NCBI GenBank assembly: GCA_029379385.1
Contig: CM055606.1
Location: 434,001 to 498,000, forward strand
Direction of reading: 5' to 3'
Length of the DNA: 64,000 nucleotides
Origin: Quillaja saponaria
Taxonomy: Eukaryota > Streptophyta > Magnoliopsida > Fabales > Quillajaceae
This document shows, piece by piece, positions 1 through 11,913 of the stretch. The number at the start of each line of letters is the position of its first letter. The first letter of the stretch is position 1. The translations under genes and the position numbers were made by a program. The notes below the pieces were generated by a model that saw only the letters and a list, made by a program, of their open reading frames with translations, did not search any database and was not told the origin of the DNA.

Positions 1-243
1 TGACAAGTATCATCTCATCTTTTTTCTATCGTAGGTTATGAAGTTGGATTGTAGTGACAATTGGATTCAACTCTAGTTTAATTATCTTGCACAGGATGAA
101 CATCCTGACTGTTTTGGTCTTGCCAATTTTGCTCATTCTTTTCAAATTCTATTGTTGAAAACCCTTTTGATTCTTTGCCTGTTTTAGATATTAGGAATTA
201 CTGGCCACAGAAAATTTCATCACTAACAAACATAACAATGCAG

Positions 244-778
244 TGTGGGGAGGCTTGTTCATATCGATTTTGGTTTCATTTTGGAAACTTCTCCTGGTGG
301 CAATATGCGCTTTGAAAGCGCACACTTCAAGCTGAGCCATGAGATGACACAATTACTTGATCCATCTGGGGTTATGAAGAGTGAAACCTGGAGCCAATTC
401 ATAAGGTGGTAGTAAAGGCAATTCTGTCTCAAGAAATGAAACAAATGAATATCCTCTTTTTATGTTTTAAGCATTTCTTAGTTCAAAACTAATGCTCTTT
501 TCTCTTGTTGTTTGTGCAGTCTCTGTGTGAAAGGATACCTAGCCGCGCGCCACCATATGGATGGAATAATTAACACAATATTGTTAATGCTAGATAGTGG
601 ATTACCCTGCTTCAGCAGGGGTGATCCGATTGGCAATCTTCGCAAGAGATTTCATCCAGAGATGAGTGAGCGTGAGGCAGCTAATTTTATGATCCGTGTG
701 TGCACAGACGCGTACAACAAGTGGACAACTGCTGGTTATGACCTGATTCAGTATCTGCAGCAGGGTATAGAGAAGTGA
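244..778 (+). CDS. PI4KA1: Phosphatidylinositol 4-kinase alpha, C-terminal exons (partial)
   Basis: Last two coding exons of a PI4K alpha (type III) gene; the rest lies before the window. Exons are 244-405 and 520-778. The acceptor is the cag at 241-243, the middle intron runs 406-519 with GT-AG ends, and the split codon AG|T gives Ser. The first exon encodes the kinase activation-loop region (VGRLVHIDFGFILETSPGGN), whose Asp in HIDFGF is the metal-binding residue of this fold. The second encodes SLCVKGYLAARHHMDG, then CFSRGDPIGNLRKRFHPEMS, and ends in YLQQGIEK before TGA. These match the very conserved end of plant PI4K alpha from memory. The enzyme phosphorylates PtdIns to PtdIns4P at the plasma membrane. 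The catalytic-loop DRxxxN motif must lie upstream, outside the window. No damage is seen in the part present. Confidence 0.93.
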
Positions 779-1107
779 AGCAAACAAGATAGATTTGACT
801 TAACGTGTACATTGTTGTTTGTGATCTAAAGTTGTAGTCTTATAGCTGTAATTTTTCAGAGAAACTTCCACGGTAGTAGTGTAACTTGTGGAGAGCAATG
901 TAGAAAGGGAGGCATGCATGATTTCTTTGTAATTGAGTGGTGCGATTCCTCGCGAGGTATGTAAAATTAAATTGCACATGTTGTAAATTATTATTTGTTG
1001 TCTAATGGAATACATGATTTACTGCATTGAAGAGAACATTTAAGGAGGAATCAGTGAAGTGCGTTATCCTTGAATTCTTGCCATAATGGCATCATTTGCA
1101 ATTAGTT
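779..1107 (+). other. PI4K 3' UTR and downstream flank
   Basis: No coding potential. The first ~250 bases after the PI4K stop have normal base composition and several TTGTT/TGTAAATTATTATTTG tracts, as expected of a plant 3' UTR. The polyadenylation site cannot be fixed from sequence. Confidence 0.5.
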
Positions 1108-1432
1108 AAGGGTTTTTTTATTGAGTGTTTTAAGTGTATTTGATAAGGTGTAATAAATATAATATAATAATTTAAGGTTTTAGAATTTGAATATTATTTT
1201 AAAAATAGTAAATTATTTATTACACAACATTGCAATTAAGATTCAATTATTGTAATAAATAATATAAAAAATTTATATTTATTATTTGGATTTATCTAAT
1301 AGGTGCATAACATTTATTATGATAGTTAATTATGATTTAAGTGTTATTTATTATATAAATTATTATTTGTAAAAAATTTTAATTTTTAATGATTATATTT
1401 ATATTAACTTTACAAGTGTTTTTTGGGTAAAC
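1108..1432. repeat. AT-rich MITE-like repeat
   Basis: An AT-rich stretch that starts with TTGAGTGTTTTAAGTG and ends with ACTTTACAAGTGTTTTTTGG, so its ends are roughly inverted. The inside is made of TAATAAATATAATA and TAAATTATTTATTACAC blocks. The same blocks recur near 4402-4617, 5848-6000, 21873-22089, 54421-54625 and 61678-61876, which indicates a dispersed non-autonomous DNA element family. Boundaries are approximate. Confidence 0.45.
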
Positions 1433-1816
1433 TTCTCATTTCTATTTCACTATATGCCTTTCACAATTTAAATGAATCCAAATTTATGGTTTTTAACTAA
1501 GGATTTTTTAGACAAGTATCCTTAAATTACATCTGTTAAAATAATAAATATAAATATTTTTATTATTTGTTAAAGTAATTGATCTTGATTTGATTTTAAT
1601 GTATGTTATAAATAATTTATTATTTATTACAATAATTAAATATCATTTAACAAGTGTAAATTATTTATTACACTTGTGATAAATAATATAAAATTTTATA
1701 ATTATTATTTTAACAAGTATGACTTAAGAATACCCGTTTAAAAAATCTTTAGTTAAAAACCACAAATTTGGATTCATTTGAATTTTGAAAGGCTTATAGT
1801 GAAATAGAAATGAGTT
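1433..1816. repeat. Foldback inverted repeat (~95-135 bp arms)
   Basis: The left arm (1433-1525) and right arm (1724-1816) are reverse complements with only scattered mismatches: for example TCATTTCTATTTCACTATA on the left faces TATAGTGAAATAGAAATGA on the right. Similarity continues inward to about 1570 and 1680, leaving an AT-rich loop. The outer end of the right arm (GTGAAATAxAAATGAG) also occurs at the matching place beside transporter copy 3 (about 26380), where no inverted partner is present. The left arm therefore looks like an inverted copy of host flank, or a foldback element. Confidence 0.75.
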
Positions 1817-2166
1817 ATCTCCCTCTCCATCACGGAAAGAAGTGTGGATCATTTTCACTGTTTCAAAACATAATCCTCAATGTGGTCATAGAGATCTATT
1901 GGACACAGTTTGAGATACATGGACTCTATTTAAAGCATTAAAGGACAAAACCACCCCCACATGCTTACATGTCACCATCATTTGTCAAATTATTTGATGA
2001 TACAAATGGCCCAGAGGACTTGTGGTCATGTTGCTCCTACTTACTTTCCACAAAATAATAATAATTCAAATACAGTCTCTTCTTCTGGTCATTTGTTACG
2101 AGAATAAAAGTCTTCTTCGTTGGTATTTTGGAAAGCCACTCTAATTAAAACCACAAAGCTGCCATA

Positions 2167-4219
2167 TCAAGTATCAACACTTTGCTCTAAGCAATTATGC
2201 ATAGCATGGCGGGCGGCAGTACCTAACTGAATCTGACCGTTACTGTTATTTTCAACGTTAACTTCTTTGATATTGGACTTCCTCGTGAAGTTACCAAAAC
2301 ACCCTTCTATTTCTTCGAGGGTTTTACCCTGTGTTTCTGGTAGCATAATAAAGAAGAACACCCAGCTAACCGTTGCAATTCCTGTAAAAAGGAAGAAGGC
2401 CCCACCAATAGTGATCGCCTTATACAGTGAGATAAAGGTCATGGAAATGACCCCACTTGTAGCCCTATTTACCACCACGCCCATACTCGCACCCTGAGCG
2501 CGTAGCCTCAACGGAAAGATCTCCGTACTGTAGACCCAAGCAATGGGACCCGCTCCAATAGAGAAGGAAGCAACGAAGGCTAATAAACTGGCGGTGCTTA
2601 ATCCAACGGCCCACATTAGTTTTCTATGTGAATGATCAATGATTGTAAGGGTAACTCCTAGGCTCGCAAGACAGACAATCATACCACCAACGCTCGTTAA
2701 AAGTAACGGACGCCGTCCAACACGATCTAACAGAAAAGTAGCCACCAAGATGAACATCATCTTAAAAAATCCAATGGCTATATTTGCGAGTAGCTTATAC
2801 GTGTCTGATGTGATTCCAGCTTTTTCAAAAATTCTTGGACCATATAAAACGATAGCGTCTATACCTGATGCCTGTTGAAAAAAGTGAATCCCAAGGGCTG
2901 CGATTAAAATGTGTCGAACTGACGGTGTAGGATGAAGGAGTAATTCTTTCCATATACCTTCACCGTGATTTTTTTTAATAACTTGAACGACGTCGTGTGA
3001 GCAGTTTTCAGGTATTCCAGCTGCTTCTTTAATGTCAAGTAATCTTAGCTCAGCCTCTTCTTTAGAGTCTGAGGTTTTGTTAAGGACGTGTCTTGCGTCT
3101 CCGAGCCGACCTTGCATGACGAGCCACCTTGGCGACTCTGGCATGGCTAACACCCCCACAGCAAGAAGCACAGAAGGTATTGCGCTCACTCCTAGCATGA
3201 ACCGCCATCCCAAATGAGTTGGTAGTTTAGAGAATGCAAAATTCGAAACATATCCAAATAAAACCCCCATATTAATAAATACCTGAGACAAGAAGAGAAA
3301 AGAAACTGATTACAATTATTCATATTTTATTGTAATAAGTTACTATATTTACTTAGAATTACTAACTAACTTGTAAATTTAAATATACCTTGTATGTCCA
3401 AATCTAAATCGACAACTTGAAAATGTGAATATTCATTTCTTTTTGAAAATATTATTTTGATCCGTCAACTTTTTGTAAAGTGATGATTAAACAATACATA
3501 CCTCAGGGAATGAAGTGAGGAAGCCACGAGAGGAAGCAGGGGAGACCTCAGCGGTGTAGACAGGAGCAATCATGAGAGCATAGCCGACACCAACTCCGGC
3601 GACGAATCTACCGAACATAAGGAAGGCATAGTTGGGGGCAAAACCCATTAGCAGAGCTCCTACAAAGAAGATGGTACCGGCTAATACAATAGTGTAACGG
3701 CGGCCAATCCAGTCGGAGGTTCTGCCAGCCAGACAAGAACCAATCAGCGCGTGTATGTTGATGATTCCGGTCAGGACTTCAAGTTCTACGTCGGAGATTT
3801 GAAGGTCTCTTTTTATGTAAATGGATGCTCCACTCATTACACCGACATCTGTAGCGAAATGTCATATTTACACTATAAACATCATAGTGATTTGTTTTCT
3901 TGTAATAAATAATAGATTCACAATTGATCACTTTAATTAAATGTTTGACCAATTGATCTGCTTTAATTTTTAGTTGTAAAAAGTAGTTCAATAATAAAGA
4001 AAATTATACCCAAAAAATAAGTAGAGGAAGAATTGAATTTTGGGGGTTATTTAGTAGTACGTGCTCACCATAGCCAAGTAAGATGGAAGTCATGGAAGCC
4101 AAAATAGCACAAGCAAAAGCAAATTTGTTTCTTTTGGGTTTCTTTGGAGGATCAAAATCCTCAATAATATTCTCCGCTTTTGCAGAATCAACTGTGGTTT
4201 CAGCTTTGTCGGCAGCCAT
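2167..4219 (-). CDS. PLT5-like: Polyol/monosaccharide transporter, PLT5-like (copy 1, intact)
   Basis: Major facilitator superfamily sugar transporter of the plant PLT (polyol transporter) group; members import sorbitol, mannitol, inositol and hexoses with protons across the plasma membrane. Exons on the minus strand are 4219-4069, 3848-3502 and 3282-2167. Both introns are GT-AG and the CDS joins in frame to 537 codons plus stop. Residues 34-50 hold the typical NKFAFACAILASMTSILLGY start of helix 1. Family motifs are GRR at 99-101 and 355-357, PESPRWL at 214-220, QQASGID at 302-308 and PETQGKTLEE at 481-490; twelve hydrophobic segments fit. The C terminus runs about 11 residues past that of copies 2 and 3 because the region of their TAA stop differs. 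This is the only copy in the array with no visible lesion. The exact substrate cannot be told from sequence. Confidence 0.93.
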
Positions 4220-4346
4220 CGATCAGATTAGAGAGAGAAAGAACAAAAGAGATAGAGAATGTAGTGAGTGCGTATTATGTGGTGGCCATGAAAACCAGTA
4301 GTAGAGCTAGCTATGTTTTTGCACTTGGCATGAGCTTCACACAATG

Positions 4347-4354
4347 TTTAAATA
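4347..4354 (-). promoter_or_regulatory. TATA-like box of transporter copy 1
   Basis: On the minus strand the element reads TATTTAAA, about 130 bases before the ATG at 4219. The leader between them contains a CT-rich tract just before the ATG. The same block (TTCACACAATGTTTAAAT on the plus strand) is kept upstream of the other three copies, at 13820, 21811 and 28951. Conservation across the array supports a core promoter; it has not been tested. Confidence 0.55.
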
Positions 4355-4401
4355 GACCAAACACCACCGGTTTACATCACATTGTTATTATTATTATTAT
4401 T

Positions 4402-4617
4402 ATTTTAATGAGTGTTTTCAAAATATTTATTAAAATATAATAAATATTAAATAAGATAAAAACACTAAATTTTAGATAAGATAAAATATAGTAAATATAA
4501 TATTTTAAAAATAATTTTTTTTAAAATAATAATTTATAAATTAAATAACTATCATGTCTAACTATTATAATAAATATTATAAATACTTTATTTAAAAATT
4601 TTAAAAATACACTTAGG
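4402..4617. repeat. AT-rich MITE-like repeat upstream of copy 1
   Basis: Begins AATGAGTGTTTTC and ends AAATACACTTAG, with internal TAATAAATATTAAATAAGATAA blocks. A counterpart lies at the same place upstream of the psi copy (21873-22089), so the insertion predates duplication of the unit. No coding potential. Confidence 0.45.
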
Positions 4618-7414
4618 TTTAGTTTAGTTTATATAATAAATTATTTTTAGAGATATTGTACTTTTTCTATTCTTTTAGAATTATTTTACAAAAAATACAA
4701 CAGTAATATGTAATAATATAATGTAAAATCTCATCTCAGTTATAAAATTATTAAGATTGATAAATTGGCCTTTCGGTGGACCCCATTTATGATAACTGAC
4801 AAAAATGATTTTCTGAATTCTGTGTAACGTGATGACAATTAAATACTCCTTTTTCTGTCGACTTTGCATGCCTTTTTTTTCTCTCACGTTTCTTGGTGGT
4901 CCAATGAACGAAACAGCTACGACAACAGCCCATTTTATTTTGTAGCTCTACGTTTTCTTGCCACACATTCTCAATAAGGGAGAAAAATGAGAAATGAACT
5001 AATGTAATGATAAATATTTATAAACAATCATTAGTTATAAAAATAAATATTGAAAGGTATTATTTAGTACGTAGCAAAAATTATAATAAACTATATATAT
5101 ACCAACACTTGGTATAATACTCTAGTACTCATTTTGCATATTTTACGTAATAAAACTAACATAATAATATAAGATTATCTAGCTAATATTTTTATAATGT
5201 TTAGTAACAGTAAGATAATGTAGACCTATACTGATATTATGTTTGATAGTATAAAATTATATAATAACAAAAAAATGACTAGATAATAATATAATTATAC
5301 ATATTAATATATTATATATTCCTATATTATAGAATCATATACCATACGTCAAACAAGTCAAAATAGTATTTTTCTTCATTCTTTTTCTCTTCCTTTCCCT
5401 TATAATTGATAATATAATTATTTGATGGTTTGTTTTTTTTAGTTGCATACTTAATATTATTTTCTTCTACCATAAAAAATCATTTTCACATGAAAATTCA
5501 TGAATGATTTTTACAGTATATATATTCTTGAGCGCGACACTTAATTAATTTGTGTACTATCATCCCATGTCAATGTAAACAAGTCAAGTATATGTTTGGA
5601 TTGTCCAACACATTTACTTGTATATAACTAGATTAGGACATATTCTCGCGATTAATGCAAATTTATGATCTTTTTCTTAAATTGCTTAGTGGACATAGAC
5701 TTGCACGGTTGCACCAAAAAAAAAACTGTACCCAATTAAGGTCACATTTCTTAGCTAATCAATTGTTAACAAACATATTCAACTAATTTATTGCTTATCC
5801 GAGTGTCTAAATTTTGATAATGTTTGCTCGGACATATACTATATATTGAATTTTTCTAACAAATGTGTAATAAATATAAATTTTGAAATTTGAAACTTTT
5901 CAAAAATAGTAAATTATTTATTACACAGCACTGAAATTATGACTAACCACTATTATAAATCATACAAAATTTCTGTATTTATAGAAAATGTAATACTTGT
6001 GCAGACTGGTTAGCAACAAATGCTGCAGATGGTAGGATAGATTCCAATCATCTAGTGCGCCCTCCTGAGGAGCTGCAATTACTTGAAGACCTGTTAGGAG
6101 TAGCTCGTTCTCGTATTATTTCGTTTTAGTTTTCCTTGCTTCTTTTCTTGGCCGTGAGGTCCGTTTATTCTACCCAAAAAAAAAAAAAAAAAAAAAAAAA
6201 AACCCTTATATATTATGCTGCTTTTTTATCTTTCCCAAGAAAGGTTGTATTTTATTTGAGTGTTTTCTGCTTTTATTTTCATAGAAAATGGAAAATGGTA
6301 ATACATTAGGTTTGGTTTGGGACATTCTTATTTTCTAGAAAATGGAACCCAAAGTTATTAAAATTTGAAAAAACAACAAAAAGTTATTTTCACTATTTTC
6401 TTTTCCCAACCTAAAAATACTGAGAATTTTGAAAACATAGTACCTCATCATTCTATCTTTGTCAAATGACTAGATGACAATGACTAAAATAACCTCATTA
6501 TAACGTTAAAAGATAAAAATAAAATTATAAACAAATAATTATATAAAATACATAAAAATAATAAATTATTTATTCATATTTACACAAATAAAATATATAA
6601 AATATATAAAAATAAATAAACTTAATTATAAGTAATGAGTAAATTAAATAATAACTAAAAAATAAGTATATGAAATAATATTAAAAATAAATAATAAAGA
6701 TAAATAACTAAATAGCTAAATAATAAAATAAACCACTAATACACACATTTTATGAAAATAGTTCATTTATATTAGCTTATGAACCATTTAAAAAGGGATA
6801 TTTTTGTCATTTATTAGAATATATATATTTTATTTAATTCCATGTCTACAGAAGTCATATCAAACCATTAATTAGTGTAACAATTGTTTCTCATTGATGC
6901 TACCAAATAGTAGAATAGTCATTTCATTCCCATTCTCATTCCAATTCTACAAAAGTTATTCATCTCTACCAAACTAACTTTAAGAGTTTATGATCGATGG
7001 TTGTTGATTTTTTAATTAGAAAATACGATTATGAATGATTTGATATTATATTGAAAAATATATAGTATTTAGTTTGATCAAAAAATTATAATTTATATAT
7101 ATATATATATTATGATAATTATATTAATTATAAGAAATATATATATTAAATATGTCAACCAAACGTGTTTTCATATTTCTCATTTTCTAAAAAATAAGTT
7201 TCAATTTGCAACCTAACGCATCCTTCATAAAACAAAATTAAGAGTAAAAACAATTTTTTTTTTAAATAATGAAAAATTACAAAATTAAAATAGAAAATGA
7301 CAAAATCAAATACATACTGCAAGTTTCATTTTGTATTTAGAAAATCAAAGAAGAAATGTTATTATGGCATATTTCAATTTATGTAAAATAATAAGAGTTT
7401 TGAAGTGGACACTA
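4618..7414. other. Upstream flank of transporter unit 1, shared with psi unit
   Basis: Non-coding, AT-rich. Apart from the 5848-6206 insertion it runs collinear with 22090-24860 upstream of the psi copy; matching landmarks are GGCCTTTxGGTGGACCCCAT, TTAGTACGTAGCAAAAAT, and the ACTAAATAGCTAAATAA tract near 6700 and 24160. It is therefore part of the duplicated unit. No gene is seen in it. Confidence 0.7.
5848..6206 (+). mobile_element. Insertion with LINE-like 3' end and poly-A tail
   Basis: This block is absent from the otherwise collinear flank of the psi copy (about 23650). It is bordered by the direct repeat TATATATT (5840-5847 and 6207-6214). The first ~150 bases are MITE-like sequence. 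Positions 6004-6129 form an open frame of 41 codons plus stop (DWLATNAADGR, then RPPEELQLLEDLLGVARSR), which resembles the extreme C terminus of plant non-LTR (LINE) polyproteins. An ~46-base 3' tail and a run of 27 A at 6176-6202 follow. A 5'-truncated LINE joined to, or inserted in, a MITE explains this best. The family assignment rests on pattern only. Confidence 0.55.
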
Positions 7415-10400
7415 TTTTGATAGCAGTTTCCTTCAATGAAGCTTCAGTTAAGAAATGGGTTATTAACCTGGAATATATAGCATGGAGAAGGTCTTCAAAA
7501 TAGTCATGATGGAAACAATTTCACTCGAAAAGGAAAGCAAGAGTCTACAACATTCACTTCCAAAGGTCATGGATTTCCTTAATCAGGCCAATATTCAAAT
7601 AAAAGAGATAGTAAAGCCAGCAACACAAGTGGACAGCCTTATAAACAACATGAAGGTGGGAAAATTGTGAAATGCCAAATCTATAACAAACCAAGCCATG
7701 TAGTGTTGGCATTGATTAAACCAATCTTACCAACTTGAGGAAGCCACACAAGCTCTTGCAGCTATGTCAGTAAATGATTACCAAGATTCTGCCTGGTATC
7801 TATATACTGGTGTTTCTGCTCATATTATTGATGACATTGGTAAGCTTGATACATTTGAGCCTCACAATGGCAATGATAAAATAATTGTGGGTGATGGAAA
7901 TGCCTTAGATATAACTCATATAGGATCTTTAGACATACAAGTTGACAGCAAACCGTTAAATCTTAAAAATGTGTTAGTTGTGCCTGAGATAAAAAAAAAC
8001 TCTCATCTCATTGACGTCTAAATATCCTTATGTTTTATTGTTCTTATCGGATGGTTTTGTGATAAAGAACAGGGATACCAACAAAAGATAACGTCAAGTA
8101 GTAGACTTGGAGGATCATATGCCTTGTAGCCAGGAAAGGAAGTATTTTACTCAACCAGACATTGAGTGGTATCTAATAAGGTTTGGTATTAAAGATTAAG
8201 ACATCCACATTCTGTAGTTGTGGATGTACTAAAGAAAAACAAATTGATTTCTAGTTATAAAAATAAGGTTGAGAAACTTTGTGACGGCTGCCATATGGCT
8301 ATAGCATGCAAATTACCTTTTCTTATTTCAAATGATTTTTCTAATCAACCACTTGATGTCATACATTGTGATCTTTGGGATGCAGCACCTGTTTTATCCT
8401 TTCAAAAATTCAAAATTATGTGGTGTTTATTGATTAGTGTACACGCTTTACTTGGTTTTTTCATTTAAGAGAAAATTAGATTTCACCTAATGCTTCATTA
8501 CTTTTCATAAATATGTGACAAATTAGTTTAGCAAACAAGTTAAAATATTTCAGTCAGATGGTGGGGGTGAATTTTCTAATAAAAAATTTATTGATTATTT
8601 AGCTAATCATGGTATAAAACATCAACTTTCTTGTCCATGCACTTCAGAACAAAATGGGTTGGCAGAGCGTAAACATCATAATATCATAGAACTTGGCCTA
8701 ACTTTATTATTTCATGGTCATTGCCCAAAAAGATTTTGGACAGAAGCTTTTGCAACAACAGTATGGCTAATTAATCACTTTCCATCTCAAGTATTGAAGT
8801 GGAAATGTCCATATGAATTATTAATGCAGAAAGTCTTGATTATTCATCCTTACGAGTATTTGGTTGTAGATGTTTTCCTTATTTGAAAGGATATGCAAAA
8901 ACAAAATTTGACCCTAAATCACTTCCTTGTGTTTTCCTTGGGTATTCTGATTTTGACAAGGGATATCGTTACTACTACCCACCCACGGGTCATGTTTATA
9001 TTTCACGTCATGTTGTATTTGATGAAGCAACATTTCCTTTTCAAAGTCTGGGACTCTTATTTTTTGATAAACATATGACTGATGCAACAAATTTTCTGAA
9101 TGGTGCACAGGAAGTTTTGATGAAACTCTTTCACCCTAGTCACATTTCTCATTGTATCCAATGAATGATGTAAGTTCTGCTCCAAATCAATCTGAAGGCA
9201 ACACTAATGGTACAGAACCACCTCTGGGGAATTCCATAATATGTCAAGATTGCAACCAACCTACAAAGAACCTGTCCAATCCACATTTTGAACCTCATAT
9301 TGCTATCAGAGAGGATAATACACAAGAAAATAAAAATGTGCCACTTGTATCAAATGAAAATCATCTATCTCACGCAGAAAATTCACAACCTACCAATACT
9401 GAAGCTCATGGGCAGTCATCTTAATTGAACAGCCTCATCACAGCATGCGTCTGCCAAAACCAAATCCAAAATATTATTCTCAGGATTATTGTCTAATAAG
9501 TACCACTTTATCCATTGAACCGAAATCCATCAATCTGCCCTTAAACATCCTAGATGGACAATAGCTATGCAAGAAGAACTAATAGCTCTCTACTACAATG
9601 AGACATAGGAACTTATTCCACGTAATGCAAATGGATGTACAAGACAAAGACCAAATCTGATGGTACTCTTGATCCTCTTAAGGCACGACTAGTTGCCAAC
9701 GGGCATAACCAAGTCCCAGGTATTGATTTTTCAGAGACTTTCTCTCTAGTGATTAAACTTGCTTCTATTCATGTTGTACTAGCCATTGCATTGGTTCATC
9801 ATTGGGATATACATCAACTTGATGTAAAAAATACATTTCTACATGGTCATCTTAGTGAACCGGTTTTCATGGAACAACCTCTTGGTTTCTTAATCATCAA
9901 CGACCTGATCATGTTTGCAAATTAAAATAGGCTCTTTATGGTCTTCGACAAGCACCACATGCTTAGTTTGACAGGTTCATCCACTTCCTATTGTCTACTG
10001 GTTTTCTTTACAATATAGCCGATTTGTCATTATTTGCCTGTCATACTACACACGGCACTCTCTTGTTATTACTATATGTGGCTGATATCATTCTCACAGA
10101 CTCAAACACAAGTCTCTTACATCAATTTGTTGTTAAGCTACAAAAAGAATTTTTCGTGAAAGACGTTGGTTATATCCATTATTTTTTTAGAGTTGAGGTG
10201 AAAAAGTTTGCCGGTGGTCTATTTCTTAATTAATCCAAATATGCCATTGACCTTTTACAAAAGGCCCAAATGATTGGTTGTAAATCAATTTCTATTCCAC
10301 AAGCTCAAAAACATTGTCTTCCTCCTAATGGCGATGCACCATTTGATGATCCTCAACTTTATCGCAGTTTATTGTGTGGTCTTAAATATCTTACATTCAC

Positions 10401-11382
10401 TCGTCGCCCAGACATCTCTTATAGTGTCAACTATGTTTCTCAATATATGCACGATCCTATTGTCTATAATTTCCAAGTGGCAAACGAATTATTCGTTATG
10501 TTAGTGGTACTATGGCATATAGCCTTCGCTTACTCTCCAAAAGTACCCTTGATTCTCTATGCTTTTTCAGACACTGATTGGGCTAGCTGTCCCTCTACAA
10601 GATGATCTTCTACTAGTTTTTGCACCTATTTCGGCAATAATTACCTCTCTTGGAATGCAAAAATGTAGCCAACAGTGGCTCGCTCAAGTAATGAAGCCAA
10701 ATATCGTGCCATGGCATCAACTGCTGCTGAGTTAACATGGTTTTCCTTCCTACTTTCACGATCTTGGGCTCTATCTAAGTAAACCACCAATATTGTTTTG
10801 TGATAATATTTCTACACTCCACTTAACCATTAGTCCAGTTTTTCATGCCCGTACTAAGCACATTGAGGTGGATTACCATTTTGTTAGAGAGAAAGTTTCA
10901 CTTGGTTCTCTTGTCACCAAATATATGTCCTCTAACAACCAAGTGGTTGGCATCTTCACCAAGCCTCTTGCTCGTAATAAGTTTACTCATTTCAGAACCA
11001 AATTGGGCCTTTGACCTCCTCCTCAACCCAGTTGGTGGAGATGTATAAAAGATAGTGAATCTGGATATGTACAGAATAATGAATCTAAACATGTAAAGGA
11101 TTTTGTTATAATTTTCTCACACTAGCAAGAAAGAATAAATGAGTCAAACAAGGGCTTATGAATTAAGTAATAGTCATTGAATCATAAATCAAGGAACAGT
11201 TATTGACCCAAGAATCAAACAATTATGATCGAGACAGTCATGGAAATCATGCTATGTATAATCTTGTTAATAAATTTCATACTTGCAAATGTAGCCTATA
11301 AATATTAACAATTACATAACTCCAAGATTCAACCTTTAATTGGATAATTTACACCTTATATTGTTTTGTAAAAGTCTTTAGA
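7415..11382 (+). mobile_element. Degenerate, 5'-truncated Ty1/copia retrotransposon (copia 1)
   Basis: The order of fragments is that of Ty1/copia: a gag scrap (7430-7680, ending in a decayed CCHC knuckle KCQIYNKPSH), protease (7764-8021, WYLYTGVSAHI where the usual DSGAS/DTGAS aspartate is Tyr), GAG-pre-integrase and zinc region (8200-8330), integrase core (8355-9060, with TSEQNGLAERKH and the FLGYSDFDKGYRYY end), reverse transcriptase (9590-10240, KARLVANGHNQVPGIDFSETF and HQLDVKNTFLHG; the YVDD site is decayed to LLYVADII), and RNase H (10270-11014, SRSSNEAKYRAMA-type motif then HARTKHIEVDYHFVREK and TKPLARNKF). Many stops and frameshifts make it inactive. A stretch of gag is deleted near 7485 compared with copia 2. 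The 5' LTR is missing; a 3' LTR follows. The element lies between transporter units 1 and 2. Confidence 0.9.
11041..11382 (+). repeat. 3' LTR of copia 1
   Basis: It starts TGTATAAAAGATAG right after the purine-rich GTTGGTGGAGA, which fits a polypurine tract, and ends near TTGTTTTGTAAAAGTC just before transporter flank DNA resumes at AGATATCCCTCTCC. It is similar to the reverse-strand LTR of copia 2 at 53112-54060, for example the CCTATAAATA block and the TATAATTTxCTCACA block. The exact terminal bases are uncertain. Confidence 0.6.
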
Positions 11383-11913
11383 GATATCCCTCTCCTTCAC
11401 GGAAAGAAGGAAGGAATATCACTTTCACTGTCCCAAAACATAATCCTCGATGTGGTCATATGCGATCTATAGGACACAATTTTGAGATACATGGACTCTA
11501 TTTCCAGCAATAAAAGGACAACCACACCCCCCCCCCCCCCCCCCCCCCCACACTGCTTACTTGTCACCATCATTTGTCAAATTATTTGATGATATAAACG
11601 GCCGAAAGGACTTGTGGTCATGTTGCTTCTACTTATTAATCACTTGTCCTTCCTCCTCCTACTTTCCACTAAAAAATAATAATTCAAATACAAGTTCAAG
11701 ATTCACGTAAATAAAAGAAATATAACTAGAATGAGATTGTTGATTTCCATCCATTTTACATAAAAAGCTACAATTCATTTTCTTCTTCTGTTTGTTTGTT
11801 TTTTTTTTTTTTGGTTACAAGCATGGACGTTTTCTTCATTCGTCTTTTGGAAAACTACTCTAATTAAACCACAAAGCTACTATATCAAGTATCTAACACT
11901 TTGCTCTAAGCAA
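11383..11913. other. 3' flank of transporter unit 2
   Basis: Non-coding; collinear with 1816-2166 and 26396-26898 downstream of copies 1 and 3 (shared ATATCCxTCTCC, TCACGGAAxGAAG, ACATAATCCTCGATGTGGTCATA). It holds a run of 22 C at 11528-11549 where the other two copies have only five C. Part of it is probably 3' UTR. Confidence 0.65.

Noticed and set aside
1..243. An additional PI4K exon at the window start
   Set aside because: Reading all frames gave no PI4K sequence; it reads as intron.
2267..3217. Plus-strand open frames opposite transporter copy 1 (and equivalents in copies 2 and 3)
   Set aside because: They are antisense shadows of exon 3 and recur only because the exon is repeated.
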